Below are positions 1 to 11,277 of a DNA stretch of 64,000 nt, piece after piece. The stretch is taken from contig NC_064040.1 in assembly GCF_932526225.1 (NCBI RefSeq), positions 5,677,181 to 5,741,180 of the forward strand. The letters run 5' to 3'. Each line of letters begins with the position of its first letter. Position 1 is the stretch's first letter. The position numbers and the translations under genes were made by a program. The notes beneath the pieces are model-generated. The model worked only from the letters and a program-made list of their open reading frames with translations. It made no database searches and was not told where the DNA came from. Source of the DNA: Nematostella vectensis. Taxonomy: Eukaryota; Cnidaria; Anthozoa; Actiniaria; Edwardsiidae.

Positions 1-1333
1 ACATCAAATACGGCCCATACGCCGAAAATCCCTGCCCCAATAGACGTAACAAGCAGTGCACCCACTACTAAGGGGATTATAGGGTGGCGAGAATGGATTT
101 CCATGCCGTTAACACCACAGCGACTTAGCTTTAAGCATTTTTTCGAGAGCGGAGGATGTACTGAGACAAGCGCTCGCTTTGTCGTGTGTACTGAAGTCTG
201 CCCTATGACACAAAAGCTCGAACAACATGGGAACATGATACCCGGGCTCTTATTGGGTCACAGATGATGTTTTTAGATATTCCTTTTTAAAACATGTGCA
301 TCGCAAATATTTTGTTAAAAACTGAATAACTGATTAATAGAAAAAAATATATGTGCTTATAGCTTTCTCTTTTCGCAAAAACTCGCGAATGTTTTGATAA
401 ATGTCAATCAAAACCCACGAGAGCCTATTGCCTTTGCGAAATGTGTCGTCACGTACCGCGCTTTGTCTAGTACTGTTGCCATGGTGACCATGCATTCCAT
501 AGTCTTATGTGAAAAGACAAGTGCTTCACCTTGTCGAACATGTCGGGAGAGGAATTCGTTGCTTTTTTATTGCTCTCCTTTTACATCGCTGATGGGTAAT
601 GATTACATAAAACAGGCCTAGCATGTGCAATCGTTCAACCCAGTTGAGTTGACCCTAGAAGGCAAAAGAAATGTAGTAGAGGCACCTTGTAATGTGGTTG
701 TACTTTATTGTAGCCTATTCAGCGCGAATCTTTATTGCAAAAGACGATAAAGAAATAAAGACGCATTCCATTATAATTTTTTTTCAATTAAGGTTGCACC
801 CGACAAGCAACGTATTGTAACCCTCGGTGGTTCATGAGTAACGTATAAATGGCTGAATCCGGGTCTCTGAGAGGCGTGCAAATGTTTACTTACACAAGAA
901 TGCTAAAGCTTTCTAATCCCGTATTTGCTTTTATCTTCGCTTATGTTTCTATTTATTAGATACCCTTGAAGCATTGCGGGCAACGACAGATGGATTCTTC
1001 GAGTGTAAATAGGTGTACATGCCGAGCACCATGGGAGGGGTGGGGATGGGGTCTTGTTCCTCCTACTCCCTCAAAGCCTTATCCCGTCTGCTGTTGTTGT
1101 ATTTGCTGTTGTCGTTGTTATTGCTTTTTTTTTTAGCTTTACCGCCTGAGTTGAATTACAGGCTCATACACCGGTTTGAGCTACTAAGGGAAAGTTAATT
1201 TATTATCCCAAGGGGGGAGGCATGAGGATACTAGGGGGGGGAGGGGGGGGGGCTCGAGACATGTTCGAGGTCTGAAGGGGGGCGTCGAAAGTGTATGGAT
1301 TTTAGAAAGGGGGGTCACTAATTTCTTTGGGAG
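1..1333. other. Intergenic, no gene recognised
   Basis: I see no convincing coding region here. Short open frames at 394-621 and 1013-1198 have low-complexity or unremarkable translations and no splice-consistent neighbours. The stretch is AT-rich with a few G-runs (about 1213-1253). It may hold the end of a gene lying to the left, but nothing in the sequence shows that. Confidence 0.6.
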
Positions 1334-3706
1334 TTGTCTCTTCTATATAATTTGACCAACTGTAAAATCAGACCTCTTGGTTCAAGTCAAGGTTTGGGAA
1401 CAGTTATTTGGCATGCACAATCCTGGAGTCCAGGATACATATTAAAGCCAAGTTTTATCTATGCAATGCAAACCTGTATACACCCTATATACCTGAGCAC
1501 TGGTCTTAAAGAGCAGTCTGTCAAGTTTAAGACTGGCCTTAGTCAAATAATAACTGTACTAACTAGAGATACTGGCACGCTTGACTGGTTTCTGACTAAT
1601 AAACCTAAATTCTTCCATCCTCCGTGCCAGCTATCCAAAATTGGCAACAGTGATCATTTTGCCGTTTTAGTTAAGCCAGCCATGGAGATAATGAGTCCTA
1701 GAGCAGTTAAGAAGACAATCTGGAGGAGAGACATGCGCGAAAGTGCTATGTGTGCTTTCGGGAGGTGGATCACTGGCTTCGACTGGGGATGTGTGACCAA
1801 CTTAACTTGTACCGAGGATAAGCTCAATGAGCTTTACAAAATCTTAACCTCTGCCATTGACTCTTACTTACCCTTACAGAGACTAAAGGTGTGTTGTACA
1901 AGCAAACCCTGGGTTACGCCTAAGATCACAGCACTTATTTCAAAGAGACAGAAAGCCTTGTCACATCATGGAAAGGACTCCAGAGAGTATAAGGAAATGA
2001 GAAACAGGGTACAAAGGGAGTGTGTGTCAGCTAAGGAGAAGTTTTATAAGAACAAGGTTGTAGCATTAAAGGACTCAAACGTATCTAAATGGTGGGGAAG
2101 TGTCAAAAGTCTGGGAGGGCTCACTGACACGTATGAGTGGTGGCATCAGTTAATTGATAGTGACACTCCTACCCTTGAGGCCCTTTGTGGGAAGTTCAAT
2201 GAGTTCCTCTACTCATTGACTGCTAACTTTGCACCACTAGAGGTACCTGTGGAACCAATACCATTCCCTGTGCCTGATGACCTTCTCATAACTCCTAGAC
2301 TTGTTTATCAAGCTTTGAATAACATCCAAATCAAGAAATCCCCTGGTCCAGATCCTGTGCCAAATAGAATATGGAAGGAATTCGCGTTTGAACTGTCACC
2401 GGTTGTCTGCGACCTGTATAACTCTTCGCTGAGAGAGGGATGCGTACCAGATCAGCTGAAGGAATCAATCATCCGCCCTATCCCTAAGTGTTCTCCACCC
2501 AAGAAACCACAGGATGACTTAAGGCCCATAACGTTAACATCTCAGCTCGCCAAGGTCCTTGAAGGATTCACCCTACAGTCTCTATTTAAGCAAGTAATTG
2601 ATAAGTTGGACTCTAGGCAGTTTTCTTTGAAAGGAAAATCCACCACTCAAGCATTAATTTATTGTTTGCATACAATACTTGAGTCTTTAGACAGAGGCGA
2701 GAATTATATTCGTATATTTTTTGCCGATTTTTCGAAAGGTTATGACTTAGTAGACCACAATGTATTGGTGCAAGAGCTTGACCTTCTGGCCGTAGATGCC
2801 CATCTTAAGCAATGGGTGAGTGCATTTCTTACTGCTAGACCTCAAAGAGTCATGATCAATGGGGTTTTGTCTGAGTATGTACGTCCCCATGGGGGTATCC
2901 CTCAGGGCACTAAAATCGCGCCTCTCTTATTTGCCGTCTTAGTAAACAGATTAGTAGATAACTGGCCGTATAGGGTAAAATATGTTGATGATACCACTAT
3001 TTATGAGGTTGTACCAAGATGCTCGCCTAGTTACCTTCCTTTTATCGCTAATGAAATCTGTGGGTTTGCAACACAACGCGGCATGCGATTAAATCCTAGC
3101 AAGTGTAGGGAGCTAGTAATTAATTTCCTAAAATATCAACCATCTCCCACATGTGCACTCAATTTAATGGGCTCAACTATCAAAAGGGTTACCTGCTACA
3201 AGTTTCTTGGAGTTTTCATTAGTCATGACCTGTCTTGGAAGAATCATGTAGAACACGTGTTCAGTAAGGCAAATAAGCGCCTGTACGCGTTAAGACTTCT
3301 CAAAAAGGCTGGCTTATCAGTACATGATTTGTGTACTATTTATTGCGCGCTCATAAGGTCTGTACTCGAGTATGCGTCGCCGGTGTGGGCTGCTCTACCG
3401 GAATACCTATCTGAGCACCTGGAGTCTATACAGAAAAGAGCTTTAAAAATCATTCTAAGGCACGAATATACGAGCTATAGTAGTGCCCTTGCCTCAACGT
3501 CTCTCCAATTTTTGTCTGAGAGAAGGGATGAAGCATGTCGGAAATTTATGGCAAGAGCTAAAACTGTTGAACCCTTAAAATCTGTGGTTAATAACATGAC
3601 AACTGTCCAACATGGATATAATTTGAGATCAGGAAATGAGAAAATAATAGGACCGCAAGCTAAAACTTGTAGGTTTAGAGATTTTGTGACTGTGCGCTAT
3701 TGTTAG
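1334..3706 (+). CDS. LINE ORF2 fragment: endonuclease tail plus reverse transcriptase
   Basis: A 790-codon frame without any stop. It opens on TTG rather than a true ATG, so the start is an artefact of 5' truncation. Residues about 70-118 match the C-terminal strand of an APE endonuclease, with SDH at 106-108. The reverse transcriptase covers about 320-610: the SPGPDPVPN segment near 335, the first catalytic Asp in ADFSKGYD near 463, the GIPQGT turn, and the catalytic YVDD box at about 550-553. The C-terminal part contains the usual thumb-like stretch with YKFLGV and LEYASPVW. The uninterrupted 2.4 kb suggests a fairly recent insertion, but the copy cannot move by itself because the endonuclease catalytic core is missing. 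Confidence 0.85.
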   Translation: MSLLYNLTNCKIRPLGSSQGLGTVIWHAQSWSPGYILKPSFIYAMQTCIHPIYLSTGLKEQSVKFKTGLSQIITVLTRDTGTLDWFLTNKPKFFHPPCQLSKIGNSDHFAVLVKPAMEIMSPRAVKKTIWRRDMRESAMCAFGRWITGFDWGCVTNLTCTEDKLNELYKILTSAIDSYLPLQRLKVCCTSKPWVTPKITALISKRQKALSHHGKDSREYKEMRNRVQRECVSAKEKFYKNKVVALKDSNVSKWWGSVKSLGGLTDTYEWWHQLIDSDTPTLEALCGKFNEFLYSLTANFAPLEVPVEPIPFPVPDDLLITPRLVYQALNNIQIKKSPGPDPVPNRIWKEFAFELSPVVCDLYNSSLREGCVPDQLKESIIRPIPKCSPPKKPQDDLRPITLTSQLAKVLEGFTLQSLFKQVIDKLDSRQFSLKGKSTTQALIYCLHTILESLDRGENYIRIFFADFSKGYDLVDHNVLVQELDLLAVDAHLKQWVSAFLTARPQRVMINGVLSEYVRPHGGIPQGTKIAPLLFAVLVNRLVDNWPYRVKYVDDTTIYEVVPRCSPSYLPFIANEICGFATQRGMRLNPSKCRELVINFLKYQPSPTCALNLMGSTIKRVTCYKFLGVFISHDLSWKNHVEHVFSKANKRLYALRLLKKAGLSVHDLCTIYCALIRSVLEYASPVWAALPEYLSEHLESIQKRALKIILRHEYTSYSSALASTSLQFLSERRDEACRKFMARAKTVEPLKSVVNNMTTVQHGYNLRSGNEKIIGPQAKTCRFRDFVTVRYC

Positions 3707-3792
3707 TTTCTGTGTGACGACCTCTCACTTGTAATTCAGCCATGATAGCTGCAATGGTGTAGAAATAAACATATATTATTATTATTATTATT
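1334..3792 (+). mobile_element. 5'-truncated non-LTR retrotransposon, CR1/L2 superfamily
   Basis: The element consists of a long reverse-transcriptase frame, a short 3' UTR with AATAAA at 3764-3769, and a terminal (ATT)n microsatellite at about 3774-3792. A simple-repeat 3' tail in place of poly(A) is typical of the CR1/L2 group. The 5' end is truncated: only the last part of the APE-type endonuclease (an SDH motif) remains, as expected for incomplete target-primed reverse transcription. The exact 5' boundary is uncertain and lies near or somewhat after 1334. I did not identify a target-site duplication. Confidence 0.8.
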
Positions 3793-5143
3793 ACCTTTTT
3801 TCATGTTTTCCGATATATGTTATTTATAGTGCTTATGTTCCATATTTAAAATTATTAAAAAAACCTTCTAGTGCTATCAGTGCTCATTTTTCGTCATCAA
3901 CATCCTCTCGCTAATATCTGATTTGATGTCTTCCTCTCTCTCTTTCTTTCCTTTCTCGTACTTCGCTTTTCTCGCAAGGAGAAGAATGAAAAGCGTTTTG
4001 CTTCTTCTGCATCATATATAACATCAACCTTTATAAGGTCGACAACCTGGATTTAGTCGCGTCTTAGAAATTGAGTGCCTTCACTATATCTGAATTAATG
4101 TTTTCAGCGAATTCTTTCCCTTTCACTTTCTGGCCAGCTTGCAGCTAATCTCTTGCTTATGTTTCTTTGACCTTGTCGTTTGCGTTCCTTCCTTTGCTTC
4201 TTCTGTCTTCGGTTTTCTGGAGGGGAGGGGGGGGGCACCGAAAATATGGGGAAGCATGGGGCGTGGAAAGTTTTGTTCCTTCTGAAGGGGGGGACTATTT
4301 TTATCTTTTACTTTTATAAAAATCATCACGTTCCCCCCCCCCCCCCCCCGGGATAATAATTGAACTTTCCATAAGCGCATAATGAAGACATTGCTTGGAA
4401 CACCTATCGGTCGTAATTTGGTGACATAGGAGCTGTGGGCCGCGTGCGAAGACCCAAAGAGGGAGCGCAAGCTCGAGCAGAATAATATCAAGCAGCAATG
4501 TTTTTTTGCGCTTGCTGTTCCTAGAACGGGAACTCGAGTCCTTGAGAACAGAAGGCAATAGGTATGGACAGCATTGTGAATATTTAAGACAAAATAAATA
4601 GCATTTAGTCACTTTCGTGCGGAAATAAGAGCGCGAAGCTTTCCAATAATGGTGCGTAGTCACTGTAAAAAATGTATGTAAAAATCAATTTATTCCCGTA
4701 CTCATGAATTTGTGTCAAATATCGTAAAACAATTTTATCCCGGTTTTCGAAGGCTTCCCCTTGGCGGTAATATATAGGTAACCTCAGGTGTTTAAATTAA
4801 TACAAACACGAAGGCGCGGTGTTCTTTCTTGACTGGGCTCGTAACGGTAATGGCCGCCATATTGGAATTTCTCTCCATTTGAAAAATGGGGGCGGGGCTC
4901 GGGCCTTTTTAACCGCGCCTTCGTTTTTTTTTTTTTGAGATCACAAATCAATATGCCACTACCAACATACGAAAACGCGAAAAAACAGAGACGCGACACG
5001 GATAAGCAAAATGATAGAAACAAACAGGAAGAAAGCTTTGCTAGCAGGGTGCCACGTAGTGTAACCATTCATTAAAATGTCTAAAATAGTGTAAGAAATA
5101 TAAATATAGCTTTCTAATAAGTGGATACAATAAAATTGCCAAT
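3793..5143. other. Intergenic and probable INPP1 3' UTR
   Basis: There is no coding signal on either strand. A long C homopolymer lies at about 4333-4349 next to G-rich patches. The right part, from roughly 4690 to 5143, is likely the 3' UTR of the minus-strand INPP1 gene. Open frames on the minus strand here (4123-4663, 4784-5068) have no recognisable domain and I treat them as chance. Confidence 0.5.
4689..4694 (-). terminator. Candidate poly(A) signal for INPP1
   Basis: TTTATT on the plus strand reads AATAAA on the minus strand, about 450 nt downstream of the INPP1 stop. It is the only canonical hexamer I noticed in a plausible position. Cleavage-site data are not available. Confidence 0.35.
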
Positions 5144-8100
5144 TTAGGTGAGGGCTTTGATGACTGTTAAAAGATCTTCACATCTCATGTAAGCAACAAG
5201 TCCTCCAGAGTTACTCCATTTCTTACCAGGCTTGTAGTTTTCCTGGTCCGGCTTACTATAACAAATCTGTAATTCCCTTAGCTTATCTTCAATATTTGAG
5301 GCACCCTCTTTGACTAAACCACTCTTTAGGGCCTGCCCTAAATTCACCACCCCTCCCCCCATAGCCCTGATTATAGCATGCGCAGCACAGGTATCCCACT
5401 TGAATGAAGTCGCCCTGCTAAGGACATAGGCATCAACTGTACTGTCAATCACTTTGAGTAGTTTGTAGCCAACAGTTGACATTGTAAGACACGATATTCC
5501 GTCTTCCTTTAGCTTCCTTATAACATCTTCTGTTTCACTTGCACTATTGGTTACTGTGAGTGTTCTTCTATCATCCATGTTATTATTTTCCCTGTTAATG
5601 TTTTTAATTGATGTTCTGTTGCACCCAGGGAGTGAATACCCCCAAGTTTTACCACCAGTCCATGTCTGTGTTGTCTCATTGTACTTGATAAATGGTTGGT
5701 TGATTACTCCAGCTATCGGTTGCCCAGTGATTTCATCATAAACACCAATAAGAACACAAACACAGGGGAGTCCTTGAGCCAAAAGGCCATTTGTGAAGAC
5801 TCCATGGGATCCACTCATATACTGGGCAGTTCCATCTGTGTAAGAAATAAATAATTGGCTTTAATGGAATTGACCTTTTCATGCGATCTCTTGAAAAGAC
5901 GGGCTATCACAATGGCATTACCAGCTGAACAATGATTAGGTGATGTGCCAACCATGTGACTGACCGGTAGCCTGCTAGCCGGCACTCATTGTGGGTTATT
6001 CAATATTGGGAACCCTGTGTGCGCACGAAGGCTGAGGTGCGCTGGACACAGGGTTCCCAATATTTGAAAATAAAACATTTCCGAATAACCCACAATGAGA
6101 ACCAGCTAGCAGGCTAGACTGACCAGCCGCTACATGAGTCAAGTGGCAGTTGGAAAGCACTCCAATTGGAAAGGGTCAGCGTATTTTTAAATAACCCCAA
6201 ACCCAAAAACCCAAATTGTGTTGCTTTAACTCATACCTGTTAATTGAAATCTCAAGGTTTGAGAATTTTTTTGGGGGAGGGGTGGGGTATATTCATTTTG
6301 GGGGGAGGGGTGGGAATAACAGCAGGCATTTGCAGTATAGAAAGCTCTCGCTAACAAATCCACTTATAGATCTATCGAGGGTGTTAGAGAAATTGCACTA
6401 CACAAGAGAATTATTGTTTTAAAAAATTTAATAGGAAATAGGCAAAATGACGATTTTCTTTAGAATAAGTTTTCGCTAAAAAGCGGGAGATTTGGTGCCC
6501 AACACAGGAGAGCGAGAGAAGGGTCAAAATTCTTGAGACTAATGCAGGAAAGTTGACAGGCATGTCAAATGCAAGCAACGCTAGAGTGGTTTTTATCAAA
6601 CCTGTGAAATACTATTTAGTTTATTTAGTAATAGTACACTGTAATGTCTTTGTTCTTTTTTGTTCTGGCTTGAATGTTAAACTTTAACAATTACATTTTG
6701 TTGCACAGGATTTTAAAAACCACTCTAACAGGGGCCAGAGATATAAAACATATGGTTTAAGGTGAATTTGTGGATATCAGCTCCCATACATTTCTTCTAA
6801 ATTTAAAGTCAGGGGGTGCACATCAAACCCCTTGATTCTGTCACTACTTATCCCTCCCATTTCAAAATCCAAGATATATAACCACAGGCCTGTATGTAAT
6901 TTAGCGCATATCCCCAACTTACAGACTATGTTTCTTTATTGAAGAAAATGTTCATTTTATTCATTATATATCTACCTATAGCTTGATCCCTAGAGCACGT
7001 CTGAAATCCTAGGGGTTGTTTAAGGGGGGCACTAGGCTAGGGGGGGGGCACAAAAAAAATTTGTATTAAACACATTGACCCCTCAACCGGCCTGTACCGG
7101 CTTTGGGAAGTACCCTTAACCCAAAAAATTCATAAATGCAAAATAAACACAACAAGATGAAGATACTCAGGCATCAGTCTAAGGGATATTTAAATGGTCT
7201 TGCAGATATGCATCCAACCAAGGTGTTGGCATCTACTCTTAAGCCAAATAATAGCACAGGTTCTTTGACAAATCTCAAATCGAACAAGGAAAGAAAAGCA
7301 GAATCACCCCTCTCAATAAAACGCTTAAAATACCACACAAGGGAGAGAGATCAGCAAACACAGCTCAAGACACAAATAGATACCTTTATTCTGATCCTCC
7401 AGGTACATTTCCTTGGCCTCAAAACACAATGTCCATTCCTTGAAGGATTGTACAACCACGAAAATGTCTTTAGGTATTGCAAAGCATTCTGGGAGATCCT
7501 GGGGAAAATTCACGAGGGGAGGGCCAGTCAACACTCCTCTCCCCAAAGTCAGATGGTTTTTTATAAGTCTTTTCACCCCGAACCCAAACAAATCAATTCC
7601 AGGTCATACAGACCCAGAATGGCAGTGTAAACAATTTTGGAATCAATTTGGTTTCAGAAAAGACACCATTTAGGAGAGCTGTGGTGATTCATTAGAAAAT
7701 TATTTTCTCATCCGGGCAAAGCCAAACAAGAAAAAATCATCATGAATCCACCTTTGCTTGCAAATATCCATAAGCAAGGCACTCAATTATGCCCCAAAAG
7801 ACTTCATGATGTCCTGAGACACTCTCCTAATATGCTCATAGCTGTATTTTTGATGAAAAATACAAGCAACCATCAACTTGTGCTGGCTTCAGCACAACGA
7901 CGAGGGATTAAAAGTGGGGACCGCAAAGCACTGTTGGAAAGCTTGGATACCGCTGACTAGGTGCAGCTGTGTTTGACTTTGACGGGCAGTATAAAACTCA
8001 GAATAGGGGGGGAGGTATCTGTTTTCAGTCTGTTTTTTGTAAATTCAGCTCCAAAAAAGCCAGGAGTCAATGGGTTAATGAACAGTCCCGTAATGTCACA

Positions 8101-9274
8101 GGATCGTCCCCTCCCCCCTATATTTCAATGCTCTCTTTATGAGCCTAAGCAACACCCACTAATAGCTCCTTTTCTGATTGTGTGTGTGGTCATTTTCTTA
8201 CCAATTGGATCAATCCAAATTCCAATGTTTCCCAGATCAAGAGTTCCATCAGTTGATTGCACTGACAACATATCATCATCATGACTTGTATCATTGTGAA
8301 TGATGTCGGCGAGTGTATGGGTGGCAGCTTCATGTCCAGGCAGCACTTGGCCTAAATGTTCAGCTGTCGCCCTGGGTGTGTCTTGTATTGCTATGGTAAT
8401 AGTGTGTCCATCCTTGAGGGTGAATTTATTAGATTCTTCACCATGAATGTGCCCTTTAAGATGTGGAAACTGATGAGAAATCAAAAGTTAAAATAAACAT
8501 AAATGCTGTATAAAGAGTATTATAGAAGCCAATACCAAAGTTGCTATGCCACAAAATATCTATAGATCCATTCTGATGTATCCATACCCTGGACATTTTT
8601 TAAAGAAAAGCATTGATGATATCATCACAATCAAACTGAGTCCAGATTTTCTTTGTTTATTCTTTTTCCGAGTTGGCCCTTGACCACCCCCTCCGCTTCC
8701 GAAGTTTTCTCGACCGTGCATACGTTGAACTGTTCGTGTGCACTAAAAATTAGGCTTTAAAAAAACTTAGGCTTAACCTTTCTTTTCCCTCTTATGCGTC
8801 AAAGGATTAAGAAAATTGTTTTGAATTAGGGCAAGTAAGAAGGCTTATGCAAATAGATAGATCTTTTCAAAGAGGCTGATAAAACGTCTTTATCGAGAAT
8901 TTCATGGAAGGTTAAATACCCGATTCCGGTAATAAATTAACTCGGGTAGTCGAAAAATACGGACCTCGACATGTATATGTGCATCATGCATATAATTTTC
9001 CATCTAACCGTGATATAAATGTACAATGATATTCAATATTTGAAAAATATATATATTAATTATTTACCTCTTGAATAACATCGCGTTTAACAACTTCTTG
9101 TACGATAACATCGGCCAAGGTTTTGAAATCCGCTACAAACCGTTCGTTCTTCTCTTTGCCCGTTTTTTCTTCAACCAGTAAAGAAAAAAGTTCCTTCTGC
9201 GTGATCCAAGCCCGAGCTATACTCGCAGACTTCTCACTTGTGCGAAGAAGAACTCGTATGAGATTATCCATCAT
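5144..9274 (-). CDS. INPP1: Inositol polyphosphate 1-phosphatase (3 exons)
   Basis: Minus-strand exons are 9068-9274, 8202-8469 and 5144-5835; all have GT-AG borders and phases 0 and 1 fit, giving 388 aa (vertebrate INPP1 is about 400). The family removes the 1-phosphate from inositol 1,4-bisphosphate and 1,3,4-trisphosphate in the cytosol and is Mg2+-dependent and Li+-sensitive. The protein carries the metal-binding GEES motif at the start of exon 2, the DPIDGT motif formed exactly across the exon 2/exon 3 junction, and the second signature WD-x11-GG (WDTCAAHAI followed by AMGGG) in exon 3. The N-terminal exon (ATG at 9274) matches the family's helical start, including DFKTLADV. The C-terminus ends with the conserved GGLVAY-like segment. 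No break is seen. Confidence 0.93.
5836..8201 (-). other. INPP1 intron 2
   Basis: A 2.4 kb intron. It holds the hairpin element at 5968-6116, G/A-rich patches around 6275-6310 and 7027-7060, and several open frames (7136-7673, 7742-8284) whose translations I do not recognise and which lack coding features. I see nothing else supportable. Confidence 0.6.
5968..6116. repeat. Palindromic (MITE-like) element in INPP1 intron 2
   Basis: Outer arms TAGCCTGCTAGC (5968-5979) and its inverse (6105-6116) enclose inner arms, including GGGAACCCTGTGT (about 6009-6021) and its inverse at 6046-6058. The whole can fold into an interrupted hairpin of about 150 bp. This looks like a non-autonomous foldback/MITE insertion; no coding capacity. 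Confidence 0.6.
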
Positions 9275-9629
9275 AGCTTAAAGGTCAAATTCTGGAACTA
9301 CTCCGTCGCTTCGAAGACCTCCTTCTGTTTACATTTGTGCGCAAAGCATTTTGGGTATCCCATGAGATAATTTTGACTACAGAATAACACACATTTTCCC
9401 TTCCAAAACTCAAAAATTGTTCCATGCACTAAGGAAATTTCTTTTTATAGCCCTCCTTACAAGTTAGAAATTATCGTTAAAAATCCGTGCTGGAAAAAAA
9501 TAGAAAGAGAATTATTCAAAACACTGCGCGTATGAATGCGCAATGAGTCTTACTTGAGATATTGAAGTAAAAACATTACGCAGCAACTTCTGCAATTGAA
9601 ACTTAAAGTCAAAATTCAACTAAGCAAAC
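9275..9629. promoter_or_regulatory. Divergent intergenic region between INPP1 and KCNMB-like gene
   Basis: These 355 bp separate two divergently transcribed start codons and must contain both 5' UTRs and proximal promoters, or a shared bidirectional promoter. I cannot point to a clear TATA box or initiator. This is inference from layout only. Confidence 0.4.
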
Positions 9630-10854
9630 ATGCGCGCTCGGGTAATAGCCGTTCCTTCTCCCGCTATTCGCCGATCGATCTGTTCCCGGCAGTTTTGGAC
9701 CGCGTCGCGGTGCTACAGGATTTCCGTGGGATTGGGAGTCATATCCTTCCTCGTCTTGATCATTCTCGGAGTGTTGGTGATTTCTCCAGCCATTGATGGT
9801 CTCAGCCTCAGGCCAGCGACGTGCACGGTCATTCGCTCTGAAATTCAGGGCAAAATGTCGTGCCGTTGTGGGAAATATTGCTCAAGTTTTCACCCGTGTC
9901 TCAAGATTTACGTCGACTATGTCCCTGAGGATTTCCCTGACAGAAACATCACGAATCGAATGTTTCACGACACAGTCTACGAGAATAGTGATGAGGAGGA
10001 GGTAAAAATAATCTCCACTCATTAAAAGTCACTTCCCTGTCTTATTTTTGTTTGGTTGTATTCTCGGTGAGAATAGGTAGTTCAAAAGGAGTTTTCGAGG
10101 ATGTTTTCTGATGCGTTTTCTTGTATTTGTTCTTTAATATTTACACAGATATATTATAATTCTTTTTTTTGCGCCTATTAAAACTGTAAAAAAAACATTT
10201 TTTTTTAAAAAGCCAGTTTGCCCTGACTGAGTATTGCCGTTACTATTGCTTTTAGTCAATGTGATGGTCGCATAGATACAATGACATAATTCCAAAATTC
10301 CATCCTATTGCAAATTTCAGAAATAATTAGATCAGCTCTTAGATAAGGTGCCTTTTCACGACATTTTTTTATCTGGAAACAGTTACCTATGATGGTGTTG
10401 TTCGTCTTTCCTTTTGATGGGCGAGCCTCCAAATTCCCATTATTCATTTTAAAGTCTTAGTACAAGGCATTTATTTCCTTCCGAATCTCGCCGGGTACAA
10501 ACAACAACCAACAACATCTGCTCTATAATATAATGCGTTGCTTTCATTTCGACATTCTTTCAGTGTTCAGTCGCGCCTTGCACGAAAGACGAGCAAGCTA
10601 ACTACCGAGCAGTGGAGAAATTCCAAGAATCCAGAGGAATTGTTGGTCAGAAGTACACTTGTTTTTATAATCCGAAAAAGACGAACGAAGTAGTTGGACG
10701 CACTGAGAACTTCAATGCCATTATTATCCACTGCACCCTGTGGCCAATGATGTTCATTCTGATCAGCATTTTTTGGATGGCGCTAGTTTATTATCGGCGC
10801 CATACTTTCTGCGCACCTAAGGATGGCCAAAATGTCCATCTTGTTTGGGAATGA
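9630..10854 (+). CDS. BK-channel beta-subunit-like protein (2 exons)
   Basis: Exon 1 is 9630-10001 and exon 2 is 10564-10854, with a phase-0 GT-AG intron, giving 220 aa. The layout matches the KCNMB family: a short cytoplasmic N-terminus, a first membrane span at about residues 31-56 (ISVGLGVISFLVLIILGVLV), a Cys-rich extracellular loop holding SCRCGKYC, HPCLKIYVDY, CSVAPC and CFYNPKK, and a second span near residues 175-200 beginning at HCTLWPMMF. KCNMB proteins sit beside the pore-forming Slo1 subunit and tune its calcium/voltage gating. The paired Cys residues and the CFY-x(n)-LWP tail are what identify the family. It could be a divergent relative rather than a strict KCNMB orthologue. Its start is only about 355 bp from the divergent INPP1 start, so the two may share a promoter region. 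Confidence 0.75.
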
Positions 10855-11271
10855 ATGCAGCGTGAGGACATAAGAGGGATAACCTGAGAGTAAGAAGGTT
10901 GTCACTACACGAGGTCTTTGTTTTGCATGCCGTAAAACAATTCTGCGTGTTTCCCAGTGTTATCTGATCTGTGTGTCTATGTACAATATATTTATGCAAG
11001 GCAATGTGACACACTGCACTGTTAGACGTTGTAAGATAAACCAAGTTTCCAGTTTTTTTATATTTTAATTTGTCTGCGAAGTATAGAAGACGAACTCAGC
11101 TGTCTTTGTTTTCTGAACAGCAGAATGTCAGACACTTTAGGCTTATACCTATGATTTTTTAGTCAGTCAGAGCGATAGACGGGGGCTGGGCTTGTAGTAC
11201 GAAGTCAAGGATTGGTTATAAGTCTTAATTTCAAAACGAGAAAGTGACTCTTTTTATCGCATTTTTTTTCT

Positions 11272-11277
11272 AATAAA
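11272..11277 (+). terminator. Poly(A) signal for the KCNMB-like gene
   Basis: A canonical AATAAA lies about 420 nt after the stop codon of the beta-subunit-like gene and follows a T-rich tract. It is a plausible cleavage signal. Confidence 0.5.

Noticed and set aside
7136-8284. Clustered plus-strand frames in INPP1 intron 2
   Set aside because: Translations have no recognisable domain, overlap one another in different frames, and show no splice-consistent structure.
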